Below are positions 50,601 to 62,800 of a DNA stretch of 64,000 nucleotides, in pieces (the stretch's first letter is position 1; each line of letters starts with the position of its first letter). The translations under genes were made by a program, and so were the position numbers. Origin of the DNA: Stratiolaelaps scimitus. Its lineage: Eukaryota > Arthropoda > Arachnida > Mesostigmata > Laelapidae. The stretch covers positions 11,325,501-11,389,500 of the forward strand of contig JABWDB010000001.1 of NCBI GenBank assembly GCA_019614645.1. Reading direction: 5' to 3'. The notes under the pieces are model-generated. The model was not told the origin of the DNA. It worked only from the letters and a program-made list of their open reading frames with translations, and did not search any database.

Positions 50601-53600
50601 TTTCCTGAACTTTTTCCCTGTTTATTCCTGTTGTGTCTCTCGTTCTTTCTCTCCCTTTTACAACTAAGAATAATATTGTCAATTATATCCTTTATTATCT
50701 CGTAATCATCATCATCATCATTATTTCTCTTCCTCGCCTTGTTCAATCAGTCAACTCATTTCTTGCGTTCTGCATTTCTTTCGTACGCGCTTTCTCTCGT
50801 TATATACTTCTTGTCTACGTTTAATTCATTGGTATCGTTATCATCTCGTCTCATTATTAATAATAGTATTATTAATATTATCATTATTATTAATATCATC
50901 ATCATCACCGTCTCTTTTCATATTTCGGCTATACACAGTCTGCTCCATGTTCTCCCATTGCTCTCCCGCCCCATCCCTGTCTCTCTCTCTCTCTTTGTTT
51001 ATGTCATGCTTATGTACTCTTTACAGTATCCAGGCTACAAGACACGGCTCCTACTCAACAAAAGGACGCCTCTTGTAAGCCTCTCCCCGCCCCCCCGATG
51101 GAATCAACCTGCAAGGCCCGCGACAACCACGCATCCGGTGGATGAGCTGCTTTTGCTAGTTTTAGGCACACACACACGCGCACTCACACACACCCACAAA
51201 CACGCACAGAGTCTATCTGCTATCTTTCGGTCTGTTAGTACATTTCTCGTACGGACATGAGAACGTGCCATGGGTCGACCTTACGCGAGAGTGGAGACGT
51301 TCTTCAAAGAAGAACAAAGTTCCGCTGAAGGTTATTGTGAGACGTTCGGCTTTCGAAGGCCGACAGAGCCCCGGTCGAGTATTGGCGTTGTCCTTCAAGT
51401 TGTCTGAAGTCAAGAAGTTCTCGAGGACGGGTTTGGGAAGGAAGTTTATTCATCGATAGATTCCTACCATCGATCGATCGGTTGCCGTGGGCCTCGCGCT
51501 CTTGCAATTCGCAGCTGTAGTCCGCACTGTTGCTACTAGCAGCTGCTGTTTCTGTTCCAAAAACCCTGTCCCGGTTGCAGTTGAGTTGTCAGCTGGATGA
51601 GTAGTGAATCAATGCTGCTGAATGAATGATTGATCGAACTAATGATTATCCTATGTATGACTGAGTATTGGATGAATCTGCGTACGTACCGGGGTATGTA
51701 AACGATTTGATTTGATTGTGTTCATGTATCGATTTCCACCATGCGTATCCCCTCAGAGAAGAGTTTGCGGTCGCTATATCCCCCGACCTGTCACCCGAAC
51801 TCGAAAGCTTAGACAAAGATGAGTACATAGACTCAATTGATGACGATGATGCCTCTGATGTGGTCCTCTGATCAAGATGCGCCTTGACTGGCGCCCGTTA
51901 ACATGTGCAGTTTTCCAGACCTGCTTCTTATATTTCATCTGCAGGTGCACTAAGCAAATAAGTAAGAGATGATGTATTCACTTTAGCAGAGGTAATACTG
52001 ACTTCGCGATTTTGAGCGACACGTTCTCTAGAGACGCCTATCCAAACTGCCACGTGCCGAGGGCACCGTTGTATATATGTCATCGCAAATTTGCGAGCAT
52101 CAACAAAATCCCCACCATTTTGGAAGGCTATTGAGGATCGCTTATTCCTACTTTTGCCAAGTGTGTTTGTGTAAGTGTAAGAACGTTTGCAGATGTCTGT
52201 AGACGAAGCGCTCTATGGATATCGAGCTCAGCGAATGTAAGATCCCGTTATTTAGATTTACTCGTTCGATTGATTGATTGATTCATTTTAGCGTTCGCAA
52301 AAACGCAAGCGTTTAACGTCCCCATCTTGTTCCCTGTTACAGTTAGTGATCTTCTCTCGTTCGTAGAAAGGTCCCAAGCACACTTCTGCTCATAGTGGAT
52401 TGCACAGACGATGACCGGATATGTTCTTCTGAACACTTACACGTCGGAATTAGCTGGCAGGCCACTTCGGGGTGCTTGAACTTCAATGTCAGCTGAACCA
52501 AACGCGTCAGCGTTTTCTGATCATCGTAATCTACGAGTTGTTGCCATTACTGCCGTCCCGTACAGTGTGTCTGTAGTTTCATATATAATCTGTCCCTGAG
52601 CAGAACGTTCAGTCTCTTATCGACTATGAGTTGTAATAACAATGACGTAATGAACGTGATGATAGGTCTGTGACTGGATGAAACATGTGAAATCTGAGTG
52701 CTGTATATATATATATATGTGTGTATTTAAATTGATGCTTATGTGTTTCTGGAACTGCCACTGGGGATTCTTGTCTCTCCTTGTTCTTAGTGTTGTTGTT
52801 GTTGTTGTTTGGTGTTATATTTCTTCCATATTCCTCTCTCTCTCTCCCTCTTTGTCCCATATCTCCAGTTTGTCTTCTTCGGCGGTCTGTTCTTCCTCAG
52901 AAGTGCTTAAGTTACAGATATTTGTTGTCTTATTATCTCAGTTTTGACACTCCTCTACATTGGCATCCTCTCTCTCTCTCTTTCTATTTCACCTCCACCT
53001 TCTCTCTGTTTCAGTTTCTTCGTCTTCTTCATCTTCCTCGACTTGTCCTTGTGGTATCTATTTATATTTATATGTTGTAAGAGTCTGTCCCGTTGGAAGC
53101 TCACAGGTTCGACAGGGCTGTTTCGGTGGAACGCGAGTCGATGTTCTTTCGTTAGTACGTAGTAGTGGTAGTTGTAGTACGTCAATAGTTTATGATGATT
53201 ATTTTTATTATCATCGGTGATGTCGCAGTGCTATCATCTCATCATATGTTCTATTCTGTTCGCCTGCCTTCTTGCACACGGTTCGCGTTATCCTCGCCTT
53301 CGTTATCACCATCAACACCATTATCATATATATATATATATATATATGATTAATCAATTAGTTATCAATTGTTTGTTGTATAGACGCGGTGACATGATGC
53401 ATCTGTTTGTATAGATGTTAGACGTCCACGCGCTGATCTAGCGACAACAGAGAATTCAATCAATCTAATTGCTTATACTATTCTATAATGATGGTTGTGT
53501 TTCTTTGTTGTCGACAGCCGTTGTTATTATTTTCCGAGTTACCATTTCACACACACACACAAAGCGCTCGAGAGTTCATCCTATTTTGTTGTCTCCCTGT

Positions 53601-56200
53601 AGAGTACTAAACGCTCGTTCCCAAAGGGCCTGACTATTCACCGCTGAAATTTTATGATCATCAAACATTTTGTATGAATTAATTATGAATATTATTAGTG
53701 TCATCGTGTGCGTGTGTCATACTTCTTTAGAATGAGGGATCTACCTGATCCGTAATGAGCCTCGTGAAACATCAATTTCTGAGCACGTGACCTGGTCAGC
53801 TTGCAAAATGAATGCATGGGTGCCTTCAAATTCGATCGGGTACTGCTAGTTAACTTTATTAGCAATATGTATACTATTACTATAATTTATTTTTTCGTTG
53901 TGTTTGTAGTTATGTGATTCGTATTAGTGTGCCCCAAGTATCCAATCCCGTATCTTGCTAGTACCGTAAAACGACTTCTCTAATTTCTTAGAGAGGACAA
54001 CTTCGTTTCCACTGTAAACTTCCGCTAGAGATGTCCCAATGGTTATGCATATACTAAGCTAAACAGCACCTTAATGATATATAGTTAGAGAGTTTGCTGT
54101 TTTTGTTGTTGTCGGTACGTAGCTGTTCATAGATGTCGCGAAAGTCTAGTGGTGGGTATAAGGCGCGTCATTTTGTGAGTGTATATGGAGTTCATATGTT
54201 GCTGGAGTGGAAGACTATGTATTGGCCCTGATTTCATTCGAGGTTGGGCGGTCATTAGTGCCAGCCTGTTGGCTCGTTATATATTGTATACGTATATATT
54301 TTTCGGTATAATTATCGCATTACGTCGAATGCGCCGTAACACGGTATCAATCTAGTTGGCCCTGAAATTCTGGTTAATCTTGTGGTGTTTCCTCTCTCTC
54401 TCTCTCGCTTGGGCTGTGTAACCCTGTGTTGAATCAAATTTTCTTAAAATTTCTCATCCGGCTTCCCCAACCTATCACTTCGAATGCTGTCCTTTAACCT
54501 AAACACAAACTCGTAAACCTGTTAAGATTGCACACCTGAATGACGAATGTACCATAGTGCGCAGACCGAGAATTAATTTATATATAGAAATAATTGAGTT
54601 CCAGAATTCGCAAAATGCTTTTTTTCTCATTTTTCTAAAGTGAGATAAGTTAAGGCAAAGTGATTACGTTCGCTCGTTCTGTTTCGTGTGTGCCTAATAG
54701 GAGACATTCTCGAGCGTTTGGTGTTTGATTGCTCTATGACGTCTATTCATGTGTCTCTGTCTCTCAGATTATTCACCGACCATTGATATTCGTGTCAGTA
54801 TATTCCGCATTATCTTCATTAGTTGATCGGCGTTTGCTTGTAGCTGTCTCCGTCGCTGCTATTTCCGTTGTCGTTAATTTACTTTGCTGTTCGTTCGGTC
54901 GTGACGGATATTGTCATGTCTGTTGCTGGTTACGCTTGTGTTGGCAGTGAATGAGAGACGTTGGCTGTAGATACCCGGCAGGGACGCGGCGAATGATGAT
55001 ACCCTCGGATACGCGTTGATGTTACGCAAGGTGGACAAAATAGCGATCAATTTTATGGCTGTTTACTATTCTAAATAAACTTTGCACTGAGGTATCTCTA
55101 GACGCCCCGTCCATGCCAGCGAATCCTCACCACTTTCGATGTCTCCTCCGATGAGGACCACGGGGCTTGGGCAGTCATTAATATAATATTACCATTGGTT
55201 GGCTGGTTAGTTAGTTAGATTACATCCTCAAATACGTGCAGGTCGTTTGCAGTTCTTTCACACATTGTCTTCATTGCTTAGTCCCCCACGCCATGCTTCC
55301 GTTCGCCTTCTGTTTTCCGCTGGTATTGTGCCATAGGTTTGATTGTGGCGTCAATGTGAATTCCCACTCTTTGAGTGTTTGTTCAGCCATTGAGTAATTA
55401 ATATTTATGTTTCCTTTGTCATATCTATTCATACCATATCGTCGTTATCACGGCCTTGTCACTCGTTTCATTTTCTCCTGTTGTTGCTGCTTGGGTGATT
55501 GGTTCTTATTAATTAGAAGGGGGGGGGAAGGCCAGACGCTGGCCTGAAAACTACTCTGGGAAACTAGATAATTGCCGGGTGACACGGTTTACGTCCAATC
55601 GTCCTTTCCACACAGGTGTATCGGCCGGATTATACAGAGCTTTTACTGGGTAGTCATTAATAGAAGTCGTTATTATTAGATTCGCATCGTGTCATGTTTG
55701 GTTGGTGTATGTTTAAGTATTGTGTTATTCAACTACCGTCAGGTTGTCAGGAGTTGTTATTATTATTATTATTGTTGTTGATCGTAGCTTATAACTGATA
55801 GCTGTTCGAGTGGTAATAGCAGTACTTGAGGTTGCTGCTTTTACTTGAGGTTTGTTTCCGGTTTCTTGTAGCTTGTTGGGCAGAAATTCTGGCCGTTGAT
55901 TCGTTGGGTGTTCCTTCCTTGCTAACTTTTCTTGTTTCGAGGTTACTTTTTTCATGTAATCATGGTATTATTATTATTCGTGTTGCGAGCTTTGTCGATG
56001 ATTCGCTTCATCATTATGATCATTATTCTTCTGTCATTCGGTCGTCGTTATCGCTATCATCATCTTGGCTCGATGATTCGTCACCAACTGTCCGGTCTAT
56101 AATTCCAGGTATACACCGTCAACAACAACAAACACAAACACGCACACAACGGCAGTGAGTGCTGCAGTGCTGCACCATCACGATGAGGACCGCCCAGTAA
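47640..56200. other. Pyrimidine- and triplet-repeat-rich domain; possible long untranslated transcript
   Basis: Over more than 8 kb the plus strand is rich in T and carries dense TTG, ATT, ATC and CT repeats, with TA runs at 47.86 and 53.33 kb. Composition and strand asymmetry differ sharply from both flanks. No open frame resembles a protein. Such texture is typical of very long 3' UTRs or non-coding RNAs. It could be a plus-strand transcript, or the antisense view of an extended 3' UTR of the stomatin-like gene whose stop codon lies at 57,182. Confidence 0.35.
51027..51074 (+). other. Candidate 48-nt micro-exon
   Basis: A long CT tract and TCTTTACAG precede 51,027, and GTAAGC follows 51,074. 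The 48 bases are a multiple of three and open in all three frames (for example YPGYKTRLLLNKRTPL). No partner exons were found, so chance splice-site pairing is possible. Confidence 0.25.
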
Positions 56201-57181
56201 CAGCTAAGGACATCATGGCAAAGGGGCCATGATGCCGGTTCGCCACGCCTGCAAGCAGCATAAGTCTCCTCTGAACATTCCTCGTACGACACCATCAACC
56301 GTCAGGGCACATCCGTTCCACGATATCGTCTGGCAAACGCTCAAGCATCAGTCGTTATCCGTAACCTCATCTCAATTGAACCCGTTGCGGCTTATCACAG
56401 CTAGCCCGACTAGCACACAAAGTGTACTTAATTAGTAGGAGTATTAATACTCAGAGGGAACGTTTTTTTTCACTCGACAAAAGATGCTCGTGGGCAGTCA
56501 GCCATATAGTTGTCATTTAGAATTGGGGTGATTATCAGAGGCACACTAGATATCGGATGAGAAGAAGGATAATTCATTATTCAGCTAGTGCTCTATTTCT
56601 TAGTTCTGTTTTGTGGTACTTTGGGACACGTTGAGAGGTGGTGTAACCAGTCGGAACGCCTCACTTAATCATATACACAGCTCATGGAAGAAATGTCCGA
56701 ACACCATGTTCATCGGGGTGTCAACCTTAGGGTGATACATTGCATCTCGGTTATGACTATAATCGAGTCAGGTCGAGTTGATTTAGCTGCAGTTGGCTTT
56801 AGCCTACGTCGCTGTGATTTAAGACGACGCTAGATTATAGATTCCGTCACGAGGAGATGTACAATACCGAGTACGCGTTAGGCACCAGAGAAATAGAACG
56901 CAAAACGAGGCGTAATTCATCATACGTGAATTCGCCCCTCCTGTAAAATGGGGTACTGTTGGCCCAAGTGGATGGTTTACCGAGAGGAGACTGTTGAGAC
57001 ACCGACTTGACTGGAGCGTTCTATTTGCCATTTTTTTTCTGCTTGTCCTCTATCCGCGTTATCAACATTTGAGTGTCCTCCTTTTCCTCTTCTGATCAGT
57101 GCTCAGCCCTACAGAGTTGTTCTCTCTCGCGTAGCCCGCGTGTATTCATCTTGCGTCGTGCGTTTCCTATCAGTGTCCTCA

Positions 57182-57255
57182 CTACGATATGAGGGGCACG
57201 TCTAGGATCTCTTCATCCGGTAGCGGTGGGAACGGTTCGGTGGGCTCATCGTCTC
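57182..57255 (-). CDS. Stomatin-like terminal exon
   Basis: CCTTGCAG then GA completes a Gly codon with the base left over from exon b. Twenty-three more codons follow, ending LDVPLIS and TAG at 57,184-57,182. Phase, acceptor quality and the short acidic Pro-rich composition support it; the sequence is not one I recognise by heart. Confidence 0.75.
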
Positions 57256-59830
57256 CTGCAAGGAAACGTTGAATAGCGGGAACAATTGGAACGGGGAGCT
57301 CAATCAAATCGAGAAAATTGAGAGAAAAGAACGGGCACCATATATAGCCGCAAGGCGCACGACAATCTCAGGCACATAGATACATAGATAGGCGCATGCA
57401 CTTACTCGCACTAGGCGGGGAGTTGGGGACACTCCTACTGAGAACGCTTTACCTACACCCACCACGAAACCAAGTGCTCCTTAACGCCTCATCGGGCCCG
57501 CTTATCGCCCGCTGCTGCCGTCAGGAGCTCAGTAACTCTAGATATTTCCCACTGGTCGTAGTCTGCGTTCATCTTGCTTTGCTATGCCTTTCAAAGAAGT
57601 GTACCACTGTTGCCTAGTATAGATGCACGAGATAGTCTTTCGGAAAACACCTGAAAGAATCTGCTCCTCGGTTTTCGTGCCTCGTGTATGCCATCCACTT
57701 TTCTATTTATTTATCTTTTTCAGTGTTCGACCTCGTCATGCTAGGTCTAGTTATTACCTAGCGGTCGCACTAAAACTGCAGCCCCTTTAATAAACCAATA
57801 AAAAAAAAAACTTTTTTCGAGCTGACCCTCAGCTGTTCCCCTATCTGAGATGCCTCAGCTCTTAACCGTTTTAGGTATTACTATGAGGACCTGTCGGGGC
57901 TTAAATAAAGCTTACCTTACCTTACCTAAGCATCGTGCAGATTCCTTACTTCTGCCAAACTGTAGTCGGATAAACCCCATAATGTAATACTTTTTAGGGA
58001 TAATGACGGCCTCGGCCTGACACCCTGTCCCCAACTAATTCTCTAATTATTGTATGTTTGAAGTTGTATATACTAAATAAAAACCTTTGTAGCGTATGCT
58101 TTTAGATTGCATTCATTAATTGACATAACATATTGACATAACCGGTCCTCCAGGCATCCAGGCATTAATTGACATAACCGGTCCTCCAGGCATCTAGGCA
58201 TTAATTGACATAACCGGTCCTCCAGGCATCCAGGCATTAATTGACATAACCGGTCCTCCAGGCGATCCATGCATTCACAAGTTTCGTCTCTCGTGATCAG
58301 CCTTTTGTTACCTATCAGGCACTACAATAGAATACGTATGGACATATAGGGCAAAGTAACGACCGCGGTCGATCGCGGCGCCAACGAAAGCGCTTATGAT
58401 CGTTCAGCTTACCTCTGCCCAGGTCCTTGTCGGTATGATGCTGTTGCGTCCGCATATTTCGGCTGTTCTTCTCGTGGGTGCCGGTGCTGCTCCCGCCGTT
58501 GTGCTGATTGTTGCCCTGATTGTTGTAGTGATTGTTGTTGTTGTGTTGGTGTGAGTAGATGATGCTACGCATGATTTCCATCGGTAGCGGAAACACGATA
58601 GTCGAATTCTTCTCAGCAGCGATCGACGTCAACGTCTGCAGATAACGTAGTTGCAGCGCCGACGGCGTCTCCGCGATCACCTCAGCCGCCTCTTTGAGCG
58701 ACCTGCAAGCAGTCACCATGATCGTCATCAGCGTCGCAGCCAAACGAACGGCACCAACAAAAGCCAGCCAACCAAGAAAGTGAACGGGTCAGAAGTCAGA
58801 CAACGACGAAGCATCTTTTCGTTAGTCGAATTCTCTCTAAGTCGCCCTCCATTGCCTTTGCCGCGTCGCTCTGTTTGGTTGCCTAGTTACTACAGCTGAG
58901 CATCAATCGTCCCCCTCATGCGGCCTTACCTCTGCACCGTCGTTACGACTAGACAACAACTCCGAGGGAGGAAATGGCCAGGCACAAGGAGCAGAGGTCT
59001 CGCAAGGCGGGCCAGTCAGATTGGACTTCATCAGACGTACCTAATTAAGTGCGCCACATTAAGTCGGCACATTGCCAGCTTACCAGGAGCAGTGCCTCTC
59101 TGCTTCCTCGGTTATCGCTAGGTTAGAGTCCGCCAATAACAGTGGTGGCGGGCGGGGGCGGGGGGGGCAACTTGGGGTGTGGCCAGACGTCTCGCAAACA
59201 GCTCTCTGACAGTGTGCCTATTAGACCTAACCTTGGCTTACGACGGAATACTCGGTCTGGAGGTCGGTCGGTGGTGGTCTAGAGTGCAAACCCCTAAAGG
59301 GTCTGCAACGGTTAGTCGAACGTGATCACCTTGACGCCAGCAGACACCACAGGCTGGCTCAGCTATAGTACCATGATGCATGGCACATGTGGTCACAGAT
59401 TAGTAGCACAATAGGTAGAACGACATAGACGGAAAATGCTCGATACTTTACAGCTGGCACCGAACGTACGAACGCTATACGTGGTCGTCTTATACAAATT
59501 ATAATAGGTGTTCAAGTCTTCATGGTGATTGGTATATAGTGGCGTGTATTGTGCGTGCTACAACTAGCGTTTCCATACAACGAAATCTAGCTAGGACATA
59601 CTTCGTTACGAGTTAATTTTCGACACGATGACCTGAGATATTCGGTCCAACGTATAGAAGCGGAGTTCGAGAGAATTCGATTTAATGGATGATTCTGAGA
59701 TATGTCTTGTACGTACCTCGAGGCCCTTTGTTCTCCTTCTGCGGCGATGACCTTTGCCCGGGCTTCTCGGGTCGCCTCTGCTTCTGCCGCCATGGCCCTC
59801 TGGAGTTGTACGGGCAGTCGAACGTCTTTG
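57182..59830 (-). CDS. Stomatin/MEC-2-like SPFH (band 7) protein, 3' part (exons 59717-59830, 58413-58702, 57182-57255)
   Basis: Three minus-strand exons join in phase and encode the end of a stomatin-family protein. Exon a gives [20 protein letters not shown] and the following Ala/Glu helix. Exon b gives [20 protein letters not shown] through [11 protein letters not shown], the most conserved C-terminal signature of stomatins. The family forms cholesterol-binding, oligomeric scaffolds inserted as a hairpin in the inner leaflet of the membrane and modulates ion channels (MEC-2 in worm touch neurons). Missing here are the hydrophobic hairpin and the first part of the SPFH domain, which should lie beyond 64,000. 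The tail after the signature is unusual: about 45 residues rich in Asn, His and Gln, then a short acidic, proline-rich end ([18 protein letters not shown]). Confidence 0.92.
57640..57930 (+). mobile_element. Retroposon 3' end with TTACC tandem tail
   Basis: A non-coding stretch containing CGAGCTGACCCTCAGCTGTT ends CTTAAATAAAGC followed by three TTACC-type repeats. Short tandem 3' tails of this sort mark LINE or SINE insertions. It lies in the last intron of the stomatin-like gene, just before another LINE tail. Confidence 0.5.
57998..58052 (+). mobile_element. LINE 3' tail, same family as 11.7 kb
   Basis: TAATGACGGCCTCGGCCTGA, CCCTGTCCCCAAC and TTCTCTAATTATTGTA match the tail at 11,692-11,750 with few differences. 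Only the last bases of the element are left. Confidence 0.65.
58125..58268. repeat. 36-bp minisatellite, about four units
   Basis: Units of 36 bases starting ATTAATTGACATAACCGGTC and continuing CTCCAGGCATCCAGGC are repeated in tandem with one or two substitutions each. Because 36 is a multiple of three the array is open on the minus strand ([12 protein letters not shown] repeated), but it lies within an intron and no splice sites bound it. Confidence 0.9.
58413..58702 (-). CDS. Stomatin-like exon b (C-terminal signature and Asn/His-rich tail)
   Basis: The acceptor GCTTGCAG supplies G to complete an Arg codon, then [20 protein letters not shown]. After [11 protein letters not shown] the reading continues through an Asn/His/Gln/Gly-rich stretch encoded by AAC/CAC repeats to the donor GTAAGC at 58,412. 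I see no better donor before the low-complexity tail, so it is probably translated. Confidence 0.9.
59717..59830 (-). CDS. Stomatin-like exon a (SPFH alpha-helical part)
   Basis: The exon starts after TTATAG with the third base of an Ile codon and ends RAS-AG before the donor GTACGT. Its 37 codons match stomatins almost residue for residue. It needs two bases (AT) from the missing upstream exon. Confidence 0.9.
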
Positions 59831-62800
59831 CTATAAGGCCACACAGCAACAACAACAAAATCGTTAGTTCAAGTAGTTACCTGGCGCGCTATCAAATGAT
59901 AAAGAATGAAAAAGAATGCGTCAATCATGTCCTAATACCAGCCGATATGGCATCTCATTAAGAGATGCCAACAACGTATAATGATGTGAGTGAGTGGCCG
60001 ATTTTGAGCCGTCCTTCTTTATACTATTTCTTCAGGATGTATCTTCTTACATGCCAACTACATGGAGGACACGAATGGTGTTCGGCGGCGTCTGCTGCAT
60101 TGGCTGAATTAGCGTCTCGTTAGTTACGAATGCTTCACAATACGTGAATGCCTATAGTAGTGCTGCTGCGGCATACAATATAATATATAAATGTGTCCAT
60201 AGTAGCCCGCGCAGCTGTCTAACGGGTCACCACACGGCAGGGCGAGCAACCCATGATTATTTCGGCATCCGCCCACAAAGGAGGATCCCATGAGAGCAGC
60301 ACCGTTACGGCTTCTAAGGCTGATGAGGGACGAGTGGTCTGGCTTTTAAGAACAGCCAGCCTTCGAGTAGCTTGGGCTGAGCTCGTGGCCAGTTGGCTTT
60401 CATGGGGACCATACGCGTCCGCGCTCGCAGCGCGGGGCAGGTCAAAATCGCACAATACGTTCGGGAACAATAGCACAGGATCGCTCGCTGGCGACTACGA
60501 TCGTCATTGTGTCCATCGTCGTCCTGGTGTTGTGGAACGCCAACATACGAAGCTGTGGCGGAAATGAACAACAAAGAGGCCAAGAAGGGAACAGTTTTTT
60601 GTCGAGACGCCAGCTTCAGCTCAATCATGGATCCTAATGCAATCAATATCTGTCACACTGGAGGTGACGTCAGGCATAATCAGGGCTCTCGCATAGCAAA
60701 ATGATCGCGACATCATCAAACATGATTATATTATCAAAATCGGAATCGGCATTGTAGCTGCTATAGGTTGTCCTTGTCAACCGCCGCTACTATTATATAC
60801 TATTGTTGCTGGTTAACAGGTCCTCATGTAGGAGCTAATATCGAGCATACATTTTGTTTAGTCATAAAAGCGATTCAAGAGGACGCTTGCTTTGTATGAT
60901 TGTGTATACGATAGCCTGCAATACGCTGCTCCACTCTGATTACAAGGGATGCTGGGAATCTTTAGACTGGTCGTATAATTTTTGTTCTGTGGATTCTTGG
61001 CAGGTGGCCCTGACATGTCCTCGTAGTAATACCTAAAGGTTAACGGTGGTACGTCGTTGAATGTAAGGTTGGCCCTTGAATGGTCTACGTGTAAGAGAAA
61101 ATGAACTCGCTAGATATTTATCAGTTCCTTGTATTAACGCAACGTATTTGAAGGTGCGTGTGTCAGAGCTACTGGCAAACATTGACATTACTCGATAATT
61201 CCATTTTGTCTCCAAATGGTACAGATTGAACCATTCAAGGCACAATAGCCATTAGTGATATTGCTGGCCAAGGTAGCCTTGGCTATTCTGTAATGGTGCG
61301 GAGTACGTGCGTCTCCCAGTCAAAAGTCAACGCCTAGAAGACTGCTTCCGTTCTTATCTGAGTTGGCGATCAATTCTGCTTACATCTACTTTTTTGTTAA
61401 TTGGTGATCAAGTGAGGCGGGTCTCGAATGCCTCCCGGCCTAATAGAGACTTAGAACAAAAAAAGAAACAGAATCACTCGTAAGGGCGTAGATCAGATAG
61501 ATTACGTACGCTGCACGTCTATGACAATATATATATATATATATATATATATTGTCATGTGACATAAGAAATGCGCGATGAACGCCTATTCAAATCTTTA
61601 AATTATTTCAGGCTCGATAGATACGGCATCTTTTAGGTGAGGGTATGGTAAACGTACATCAACTTAGGTTAAGCTATATTTAAGTTCATTCAAATGATAT
61701 TCCCCAGAGTGCACACCTCGTTTTTCACATACGCATACTCAATTGGACATGGCATTCCACTTTTGGTTTGGCGTACTGCGCACGGTTCAGACTATTATGC
61801 TTTATCAAAGCGTTATTTTAAAGCCGAACACTCTTTCACGTTCTTTTAAATAAACATTGGTTTGCATCATTCTCCAAATATAATATAATATGGCACCGAC
61901 GAAGGACCCAGTCGACTTTTGCGCCCGACAAACTTGCGCACCCGTGGAGCTGACATATCGAGCCTCGAATGGCCGACCACGCCTGGTTACTATTTAGTAT
62001 GGTATGACAATGCGGATTGCTAACTCTGACATCGTGTATTGTATACTTATATATTACTCTGTTGTTGTATGTTAGTCTAGGTGCGTGTGTGAGCGACCTT
62101 ATGTTTGACGGGCTCTCAGCCACGACATCTTAGTATACCTGCATAACACTACCACACTTAGACTAGGAAATTTGGAAGAAACCTATTAGATGTGTAGCTT
62201 CAAAAAAATACATTGCTTTGCGTACATTACGTTTACATTACGCCTCTGCTGTACACCATCTCTGAATAAGCTTTGCATACGACTGGATAACTTTTAGTAA
62301 TCAAAATTGACGTTGAAGATTTCGCCCGCAATATACGCCTGCAATATAGACGATTTCGCAACGTCTGAGTACAGTGGAATTAAATGAAATTTGCGTAGGG
62401 GGCTTCGAAAAACGAGATACACGAAAGTGCTATATGCGACAGTTGAGCGTTGGCTAATGCCAACGGTTGCTAAGTGCAGGTGCGGCAGGGCACACCCGAC
62501 TCACAATCCTTTGAAAGTCGTCTCCTCCATTATTCAGTGATTTATCACCCAAGATGGTCCGCCAGGAGTAGGACGGCCTACGAATGCGTCTTCTACCATT
62601 GCGAAGCATTAGTGGTAGGTATCAAATATATAAAAAGGGCGATGATGCATGAGCGCAACGACGATCAAGAAGATATCCATACACATGGGGTATGCATTTA
62701 GAATCGACCGTGGAAATAAAACCTGTCCACGAATCGTTTACGAAATAGCGTCATCCTCCTAACATATATAGGCTACGACTTCTATTACAAATATTAAAAT

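Noticed and set aside
50739..51260. 173-codon plus-strand frame
   Set aside because: Ile/Ser/Leu-rich reading of ATT, ATC and CT repeats, crossing good splice sites at 51,026 and 51,075.
58073..58270. Minus-strand frame with a 12-residue repeat
   Set aside because: Created by the 36-bp minisatellite within the intron. Kept only as a repeat and as a minor finding.
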